This document shows positions 6,767 to 11,029 of a stretch of 11,029 nucleotides of DNA, one piece after another. Each line of letters opens with the position of its first letter. Positions within the stretch are counted from its first letter, which is position 1. The notes under the pieces were generated by a model, which was not told where the DNA came from, made no database searches, and saw nothing but the letters and a program-made list of their open reading frames with translations. Origin of the DNA: Suttonella ornithocola (lineage in GTDB: Bacteria > Pseudomonadota > Gammaproteobacteria > Cardiobacteriales > Cardiobacteriaceae). The DNA lies in NCBI RefSeq assembly GCF_001889065.1, contig NZ_LWHB01000163.1:1-11029 (forward strand). Reading direction: 5' to 3'. Both the position numbers and the translations under genes were made by a program.

Positions 6767-7621
6767 ATGGATACTTTACAGAGTTTGCGGGTGTTTCGTG
6801 AGGTGGTAGAGAGAGAGAGTTTTACCGCAGCGGCTCAGTATTTGCAGATGACCACCGCGACTGCCAGCAAGCATATCCGCCATTTAGAAAGTCATTTACA
6901 GGCGAAATTACTGAACCGAACCAGCCGGCGCTTGAGTTTAACGGAGGTGGGCAGGCGTTATTATCAGCATTGTTGCCGTGCGCTGGATACGCTTTCCCAA
7001 GCGCAGGCGGAGGCGGAACACGGCACGCAATATCCAGTCGGCACGTTAAAAATCACTTTACCGATGTGGGCGGCAACGCCTTATTTTGCCGATATTTTTA
7101 CGGCTTATCGGGCGCGTTATCCGCAGGTGGTGTTGTCTTTGCATACCGACAGTCGTCATATGGATTTGGCGGCGCACGGGCTGGATTTGGCGTTGCGGAT
7201 TACGCCACAGCCTGAAGCGAATTTGATTGTAAAACGCTTAACGGAGGTGGCGTTTTATTATGTGGCGTCGCCGTCGTATGTGGCGCGGCACGGCATCCCT
7301 GAGCGAAAAGAGGGTTTGCAGGCGCATTACGGTTTGTTGCCGGATTATGCGGCGGTAACGCTGTCGTTGCCGTCGGTGGTGCAAAGTAATAATGCCTTGA
7401 TGCTTTATCAGCTGGCTTTGTGCGGGCAGGGCATTGCGATGCTGCCGGAATGGATTTGTGGCGCTGATATTCGTGAAGGACGTTTGCAACGTTTGTTTTC
7501 TGAGCAACCAACGTTACGCCAACCGCTTTATGCGGCTTATCTACATCGGGATTATCAAAGCGTGAAAGTACGCACGATGATTGATTTTTTGGCGGAATAT
7601 TGGAAAACATCTTCAGAATGA
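6767..7621 (+). CDS. LysR-type transcriptional regulator
   Basis: A 284-residue regulator. The N-terminal winged helix-turn-helix (about 1-60) is classical: MDTLQSLRVFREVVERESFT, AAAQYLQMTTATASKHIRHLE with the recognition helix, then LLNRTSRRLSLTEVGRRYY. The rest is a periplasmic-binding-protein-like inducer domain (about 90-280), e.g. GTLKITLPMWAATPYFADIF and GQGIAMLPEWICG. The N-terminal TTATASKHI pattern is seen in the AaeR/YhjC-like branch of LysR regulators, many of which sit beside oxidoreductases. ATG at 6767 follows GGGAA with good spacing. The gene is divergent from doxX-azoR, the usual arrangement for a LysR regulator and its target, with a palindrome in between. I infer that it senses a quinone-like or electrophilic compound. 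The specific regulator is not named. Confidence 0.92.
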   Translation: MDTLQSLRVFREVVERESFTAAAQYLQMTTATASKHIRHLESHLQAKLLNRTSRRLSLTEVGRRYYQHCCRALDTLSQAQAEAEHGTQYPVGTLKITLPMWAATPYFADIFTAYRARYPQVVLSLHTDSRHMDLAAHGLDLALRITPQPEANLIVKRLTEVAFYYVASPSYVARHGIPERKEGLQAHYGLLPDYAAVTLSLPSVVQSNNALMLYQLALCGQGIAMLPEWICGADIREGRLQRLFSEQPTLRQPLYAAYLHRDYQSVKVRTMIDFLAEYWKTSSE

Positions 7622-7622
7622 A

Positions 7623-7778
7623 TATAGTTAAATTGAGACCTTTGCCCTCAAAAAATAAAAAGATTTCAATTTTTTGAGGGCAAAGGTCTCAAATCAGCTA
7701 AAAAACAGAACGTTATTTCCTCCTAGAGGTGTTCGGTAGGGTTTATAGAGCGTTCCGTGTTTAGCTGATTTGACTATA
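7623..7778. mobile_element. MITE copy 2 (IS630-like ends), interrupted by a hairpin element
   Basis: The left end is TATAGTTAAAT (7623-7633), continuing after an insertion as AATCAGCTAAAAAACAG (7692-7708); the right end is TTAGCTGATTTGACTATA (7761-7778). With the 58-bp insertion and one copy of a 3-bp duplication removed, the element is 95 bp, matching the 96-bp copy at 5466-5561 in the opposite orientation. Shared inner sequence includes AACGTTATTT and a CTAGA core. It begins two bases after the LysR stop codon. Confidence 0.82.
7633..7692. repeat. Perfect 24-bp inverted repeat, mini-element and possible terminator
   Basis: TTGAGACCTTTGCCCTCAAA and the following four bases (7633-7656) are perfectly complementary to 7669-7692, leaving a 12-base loop. 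The hairpin interrupts the terminal repeat of MITE copy 2. If its ends are TGAGACC/GGTCTCA (7634-7691), it is flanked by a direct AAT on each side. The terminal GAGACCTTTGC resembles, from memory, the ends of some IS5-family elements in Neisseria (IS1106-like), so it may be a deletion derivative. Lying 11 bases after the LysR stop, it may also terminate that gene's transcription. Confidence 0.75.
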
Positions 7779-7808
7779 ACGTTATATTTTTTAGCTGATT
7801 GCACTAAT
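7779..7808. mobile_element. MITE fragment (third copy, one end only)
   Basis: The sequence ACGTTATATTTTTTAGCTGA followed by TTGCACTA repeats the right 30 bases of MITE copy 1 (5532-5559) with few changes, but the final TATA is altered to ATAT and no left half is seen. It directly abuts the right end of copy 2, forming the 12-bp palindrome TATAACGTTATA (7775-7786) at the joint. It is probably the remains of an older copy into which copy 2 inserted or against which it recombined. Confidence 0.65.
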
Positions 7809-8307
7809 ATCCGCGCTCATTCGATAATATTTCAGTTTTTTGGGATATTTTTGTTTTTTGAATATTGAGCTAATATTTTTTTCGGGAGATAGCGTTCTTT
7901 TCAAGCTGTTTCTTAATTTTTGCTTTTTACGGGCAGTCATTAAATCGTGAATCCACCGAAAAGCGTAACGCGTGTTTTCACGATAATCTGCTGTTCGCTT
8001 CACTCACTTTTTCGCATTTTTTTCTTTAAGGAGCAAAATGCCGCGTCAAGTCAGTCGCAGCTATCTCCAGCTGAGGAGAAAGCAGCTTGTAAATTCCACG
8101 CATCGTTGCCGTGCTTCTTCATCATTCGTCTGCTGTTAAAAAATGCTTTTATTCGATTGGGGGTTTCATTAGGTATCATCTGAATATGCTTTAGGGATAA
8201 TCCTATAAGACTTTGCTAAAAGGTATCGCTTTATATGACTTTTATCGTCAAAATACTAAAAAATTACATTAAAGGGCTTATATTTAGTGATGTTGAAGGG
8301 AGGTTAT
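7809..8307. other. Intergenic region, no convincing gene
   Basis: About 500 bp between the MITE cluster and the small membrane peptide. A minus-strand open frame (7791-8003, 70 codons, GTG start, rich in Lys and Arg) ends on a stop inside the MITE fragment. Plus-strand frames of 33 codons (ATG 8038, after AAGGAG) and 78 codons (7947-8183) overlap each other in different phases. None resembles a family I know and their composition is not clearly protein-like, so I treat the stretch as decayed or non-coding DNA. Confidence 0.5.
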
Positions 8308-8418
8308 ATGGTGAAATCAATAGGCGAGTTTTTTGGATTATTTGTTGTTTTTCTCTCTATTCTTGTTGTGGAATATAGTGTTACTGCGATGCTGGTATTG
8401 TCTTATTTATGGTTTTGA
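8308..8418 (+). CDS. 36-aa small hydrophobic membrane peptide
   Basis: ATG at 8308 follows GGGAGG (8298-8303) with good spacing and ends at TGA 8416-8418. The product has a short N-terminus with one lysine (MVKSIGEFF), then an almost uninterrupted hydrophobic run (GLFVVFLSILVV and TAMLVLSYLWF) separated by EYS, which could be one long or two short membrane helices. An upstream in-frame ATG at 8290 would add six residues but lacks a good ribosome site. It lies 58 bp before the adenylate-forming gene and on the same strand. It resembles many small membrane proteins and type I toxins in form only; no family is recognised. The ribosome site and coherent hydrophobicity are the only evidence. Confidence 0.5.
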   Translation: MVKSIGEFFGLFVVFLSILVVEYSVTAMLVLSYLWF

Positions 8419-8476
8419 TAATTTTCAGTCGCCTAATCTTGTTATTTCTATTCAAGATAGATTTTAGGAAGTAAAT

Positions 8477-9814
8477 ATGTCTTCTTTGCGTTTGTTTTAT
8501 CATTTTTTGCGGACGCGCTATGGTTTGCAGTTCGCTCATCGTGAGGCTTTAGTGGCTTGGCAAGAGCAGCAATTACAGCGTTTTTTTCAGTCAGTATTAC
8601 CGCGTGCGCCACGTTATCAGGGAATGCGGATTATGCATTTATCGGATTTACCGTTGATGGATAAAGCGACGATTATGGCGGATTTTGCGGCGCATAATAC
8701 GCGAGGGGTAACGGCGGAGGAGGCGTTTGCGGTGGCGTTGCAGGCGGAGCAGACGCGTGATTTTTCACCAAAGTTGGGGGATTTAACGGTTGGACTGTCG
8801 AGCGGTACGTCAGGCAATCGCGGATTGTTTTTGGTCAGTCCGCAGGAGCAAGCGCGTTGGGCAGGGATTTTATTGGCGCGGATGTTGCAGACGAGCGAGT
8901 TACGGCGGTTGTTTCAGCCGTGGCGTGCGCCGTTAAAAATTGCGTTTTTTTTGCGTGCGAACAGTCATTTGTATACGACGCTACGCAAGCGGCGGATTGA
9001 TTTTCAGTTTTATGATTTGTTGCAGGGGTTGGAGGTGGCTTTACCGCGTTTGCAACGGCAGCAGCCGGATATTTTGGTGGCGCCGCCGTCGATGTTGCGC
9101 TTGTTGGCAGTAGCGGGTTTGGAAAAACGGTTGAGTGTTCGTCCAAAACGGGTGATTTCTGTTGCCGAGGTGGCGGAGGCGGCGGATAAGCGGCTTATCC
9201 GTCAGGTGTTTGGGGTGTCGCCGGAGCAGATTTATCAGGCGACGGAGGGGTTTTTGGCGTATACCTGTGCGCATGGCGGGTTGCATTTGAATGAAACGTT
9301 TGTGTATTTTGAGCCGCAATGGTTAGATCCTGAGCAAAAGCGTTTTCAGCCGATTATTACGGATTTTACCCGTGATACACAGCTGATTGTACGCTATCAG
9401 CTGAATGATGTGTTGCGTTTGGCAGATGAACCTTGTTCGTGCGGTGGGGCGGAGCGAACGTTAGCTGCGATTGAAGGGCGTACTGATGAGGTGTTGTGGT
9501 TGGAGCGTGTGCAGTCGGGGCGCTTGGAGGCGATTTTTCCCGATCATGTGCGGCGGATGATGGCGTTGTGCGGGGCGGGTGTCCGTGAGTTTTCTGTTGT
9601 GCAAAGGGAGGATGGTTGGCAGGTGGCTTTGGCAAGTGATGAACCGCAAGCGGCAGCGCGTTTGGTGCGTGAGCAGTTGGTGGCGTTTTGTGAGCAGCGT
9701 GGGTTGACGATGCCTGATGTGCGTTTTGAGGTGTGGCAGCCGCCAATCGCCGGTGCAAAGCGGCGGCGGGTTCAGTGTTTGTTGGCTAAGACGCCGTTGG
9801 CTTCTTTGGGGTGA
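8477..9814 (+). CDS. Adenylate-forming enzyme, F390 synthetase / PaaK-like family
   Basis: A 445-residue member of the adenylate-forming (AMP-binding) superfamily, closest in layout to the proteins annotated F390 synthetase-related, related to phenylacetate-CoA ligase PaaK. Visible core motifs: the phosphate loop GLSSGTSGNRGLFLVS (106-121), YQATEG (253-258, the Y-x-x-TE motif that contacts the adenine), RYQLNDVLRL (306-315, with the Asp contacting ribose), a CSCGG pair typical of PaaK-like enzymes (320-324), and IEGRTDEVL (332-340, the hinge). It should activate a carboxylate with ATP; the acceptor (CoA, amine or other) is unknown. ATG at 8477 follows AGGAAG (8466-8471). The next gene, an ATP-grasp ligase, starts 3 bases after its stop, pointing to a shared pathway making an amide or ester product. 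The codon use is G+C-rich with many G-ending codons, unlike the left part of the window. Full length; no defect seen. Confidence 0.87.
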   Translation: MSSLRLFYHFLRTRYGLQFAHREALVAWQEQQLQRFFQSVLPRAPRYQGMRIMHLSDLPLMDKATIMADFAAHNTRGVTAEEAFAVALQAEQTRDFSPKLGDLTVGLSSGTSGNRGLFLVSPQEQARWAGILLARMLQTSELRRLFQPWRAPLKIAFFLRANSHLYTTLRKRRIDFQFYDLLQGLEVALPRLQRQQPDILVAPPSMLRLLAVAGLEKRLSVRPKRVISVAEVAEAADKRLIRQVFGVSPEQIYQATEGFLAYTCAHGGLHLNETFVYFEPQWLDPEQKRFQPIITDFTRDTQLIVRYQLNDVLRLADEPCSCGGAERTLAAIEGRTDEVLWLERVQSGRLEAIFPDHVRRMMALCGAGVREFSVVQREDGWQVALASDEPQAAARLVREQLVAFCEQRGLTMPDVRFEVWQPPIAGAKRRRVQCLLAKTPLASLG

Positions 9815-9817
9815 GCG

Positions 9818-10435
9818 ATGAATGTGTTGATTTTAGGGGCAAGAGCGCCGGTGGCGGTGGAATGGGCAAGAGCTTTTGCGTTGAGCGGTTGGCAGGTGAT
9901 GGTAGGCGATAGTTTGCGTTTTCCGTTAGCACGGTTTAGTCGCTTTACGTCGCAATTTTTACGTTTACCGCCGGTGGCGCAGCAGTTTTCCGCTTGGCAG
10001 CAAGCGCTTCAGCAGGCGGTTCAGCGGGAAAAGATTGATTATATTTTACCGACGTGTGAAGAAGCCTTGTATTTGGCGTTGGTTAAAAATCAGTTGGGTT
10101 GTGAGGTCGGTGTGACAGAGAGTGAACAGATGCAGACCTTGCATGATAAATTTCGCTTTTCTCAATGGTTAGCACAGCAATCTTTGTTAACCACACCGGA
10201 AACTTATTTGTTAACGGATGATGATGCGGTTGTTCCCTTTATTGAGGATAGTCAACAGTGGGTTTTTAAACCGGTCTATTCTCGCTTCGCTTGGGAAACG
10301 TTGATTGCGCCGGATGCGCAGAAGCTAAAAAATCTTAAGCCAACAAAAGCGCAGCCGTGGGTAGCACAACGCTTTATCAAAGGCACTGAATATTGTATCG
10401 TCAACTATCTTATTGCTTACAATATTATAGTGTAG
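9818..10435 (+). pseudogene. ATP-grasp ligase, truncated (C-terminal half missing)
   Basis: The gene starts with ATG three bases after the adenylation enzyme. The N-terminal pre-ATP-grasp Rossmann-like domain is clear (MNVLILGARAPVAVEWARAF, then YILPTCEEALYLAL). It is followed by DKFRFSQWLAQQSLLTTPETY, the usual ATP-grasp entry, then WVFKPVYSRFA (148-158, nucleotide-binding lysine) and WVAQRFIKGTEYC (181-193). After residue about 193 the sequence turns into NYLIAYNIIV and stops. The catalytic, metal-binding part of ATP-grasp enzymes (acidic residues and N-x-R near the C-terminus) is absent, and 205 residues is about half the usual length. The frame beyond continues as an unrelated tail in another phase. 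I infer an internal deletion with its joint near 10391-10435, so the protein is likely inactive. The intact form would have been a carboxylate-amine or similar ligase. Confidence 0.77.
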
Positions 10436-10626
10436 AGAACCACTATCAACTGCATTTAAGCGCTGGCGCCGCTAAATTTAAACGAAACCGCGGCGCTCTT
10501 CCTTGTTTGGAATACAGTTGGCTATCCATTGCGCATTTACCCAAAAAACAACGTATCGCATGGCAAATGTTGTCAGGTCTATTACAAAAAATCGCGGTGC
10601 CGTTAGTAGAAAAGTGGGAGTGTTGA
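10390..10626 (+). pseudogene. C-terminal remnant of an unidentified protein fused after the ATP-grasp fragment
   Basis: Immediately after a stop in this phase (10387-10389) the frame opens for 78 codons to TGA at 10624-10626, overlapping the ATP-grasp end. There is no proper start (only TTG at 10393 without a ribosome site). The residues look like real protein, with charged and hydrophobic alternation: HYQLHLSAGAAKFKRNRGAL, then EYSWLSIAHLPKKQRIAW and LLQKIAVPLVEKWEC. The AGAAKFKRNRGA stretch faintly recalls the closing YKRR-type motif of GNAT/FemAB-like (Acetyltransf_6) proteins, but I would not name it on that. It is not ATP-grasp-like, so a simple frameshift of the upstream gene does not explain it. 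Most likely it is the tail of the next gene of the same cluster, joined by deletion. Confidence 0.5.
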
Positions 10627-10805
10627 TAGAGTGGATTTATTAAATTAGATGTTAAAAATTATCGGGTTGTTTACACATTGGATGATAAAAAATGGAAGAT
10701 GTGTAACCCCCATTTATCATATAGTATTTTCACAGAATAATTAGACTACATTTTCAGAATCAATTGGTGTCCATATCATTAAGTGAATCATGTGGTCGTT
10801 CGTTA
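10627..10805. other. AT-rich non-coding or decayed stretch before the right IS
   Basis: About 180 bp with no start-initiated gene. One phase is open from 10630 to a TAA at 10738-10740 and would encode GFIKLDVKNYRVVYTLDDKK followed by WKMCNPHLSYSIFTE, which looks protein-like but has no start and follows two adjacent stops. It may be the tail end of another deleted gene. Confidence 0.4.
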
Positions 10806-11029
10806 TATAGTCAAATCATTTATAATCCAATCTATCCAAAGCAGATATAAAGAACGACTTATAGTAGAATTATCAAAAACAAACTGAGCATATCCTATGA
10901 CCTACTGCAGCCAATTCCGACAAAAAATTCTTAACGATATTGCTAATGGAGAAACTTGGCGCGCTGTTGCAAAGCGCTACAAGATCAAGCAAATTCACCG
11001 TCATATAGCTGGATTAAAAATCCCCATCC
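10806..11029 (+). mobile_element. IS630-family insertion sequence, left end (partial)
   Basis: The element begins TATAGTCAAATCATTTATAA (10806-10825) and shares with the inverted right end at 209 an imperfect terminal repeat of about 45 bases, including ATCCAAAGCAGATA. Its orientation is the same as that of the copy at the left edge, so the window interior is bracketed by two direct copies. The outer 13 bases are also the ends of the two MITEs. The element runs off the right edge. Confidence 0.8.
10897..11029 (+). CDS. IS630-family transposase, N-terminal fragment (possibly frameshifted)
   Basis: ATG at 10897 lies 91 bases inside the IS left end. The first residues, MTYCSQFRQKILNDIANGET, then WRAVAKRYKI, form the first helix-turn-helix of an IS630-type DNA-binding domain. 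After KRYKI the annotated phase gives KQIHRHIAGLKIP, whereas neighbouring phases give SKFTVI and then SWIKNPH, which fits the expected end of the HTH (the W-x-KNP pattern common in these transposases) far better. This suggests two small indels near 10991-11012 and a decayed copy, or sequencing error. The rest of the gene lies outside the window. Confidence 0.7.
   Translation, partial: MTYCSQFRQKILNDIANGETWRAVAKRYKIKQIHRHIAGLKIPI

Noticed and set aside
7200..7610. Minus-strand frames under the LysR gene
   Set aside because: The plus-strand protein is an unmistakable full-length LysR regulator; the opposite frames have shadow-like composition.
7791..8003. 70-codon minus-strand frame ending inside the MITE fragment
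   Set aside because: It begins at a GTG immediately after an in-phase stop, takes its own stop from the MITE end, and is very rich in Lys and Arg without a known motif. It may be a relic but is not supportable as a gene.
8038..8139. 33-codon plus-strand frame with AAGGAG before its ATG
   Set aside because: The ribosome site is good, but the product is rich in Arg, Ser and Cys with no structure and overlaps another open phase; chance cannot be excluded.
7947..8183. 78-codon plus-strand frame
   Set aside because: It has a GTG start without a ribosome site and no coherent domain pattern, and it overlaps the competing frames on both strands.
8617..9758. Several long minus-strand frames under the adenylation gene
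   Set aside because: They are shadows of the G-ending codon bias of the real gene: Pro-, His-, Thr- and Ala-rich products with no motifs.
1..11029. CRISPR arrays, tRNA or rRNA genes, and DNA-uptake sequences
   Set aside because: No regularly spaced direct repeats or tRNA cloverleaf or CCA ends were seen. GCCTGAA-like words occur a few times but are not consistent enough to call uptake signals.

Overview
The window looks like a piece of an insertion-rich bacterial chromosome, probably a Gram-negative gamma- or betaproteobacterium. The evidence for this is close recognisable similarity of several proteins to Escherichia coli YqhD, CurA and AzoR, Shine-Dalgarno-led genes packed in short operons, and IS630-type elements with small non-coding relatives. 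I cannot name the species. Base composition changes abruptly along the window: the first 2.2 kb are very AT-rich, the middle is intermediate, and 8.4-10.4 kb is much richer in G and C with many G-ending codons. The window therefore reads as a mosaic of segments with different histories.

Layout. (1) 1-209 is the 3' end of an IS630-family insertion sequence, which has cut into a superfamily 1 (Upf1-like) helicase gene; only the helicase C-terminus (to 805) survives. It is followed, with a 4-base overlap, by a winged-helix protein (802-1323) and an unrecognised 288-residue protein (1338-2204). This trio is the best candidate for an undescribed, possibly defence-like, system, but here it is broken. 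(2) After 390 bp of AT-rich non-coding DNA comes a tight operon, yqhD - curA - glutathione S-transferase (2595-5435), a logical set for detoxifying aldehydes, unsaturated carbonyls and other electrophiles. (3) A 96-bp MITE and a terminator separate it from a leftward pair, azoR and a DoxX-family membrane protein (5639-6661), divergent from a LysR-type regulator (6767-7621). A 17-bp palindrome sits between the predicted -35 and -10 of the doxX-azoR promoter, suggesting that the regulator controls the pair.

(4) 7623-7808 is a cluster of nested mini-elements: a second MITE copy with a 58-bp perfect-hairpin element inserted in its terminal repeat, followed by a fragment of a third copy. 7809-8307 holds no convincing gene. 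A 36-residue membrane peptide (8308-8418) with a strong ribosome binding site precedes (5) a G+C-rich biosynthetic pair, an adenylate-forming F390-synthetase-like enzyme (8477-9814) and an ATP-grasp ligase (9818-10435). The ligase loses its C-terminal half and runs into the tail of another coding sequence, indicating an internal deletion. (6) 10627-10805 is decayed sequence, and at 10806 the left end of a second IS630 copy begins, in the same orientation as the one at the left edge.

The genes work together mainly in the two electrophile/quinone-stress loci. The helicase trio and the adenylation/ATP-grasp locus are both damaged by mobile-element activity or deletion.
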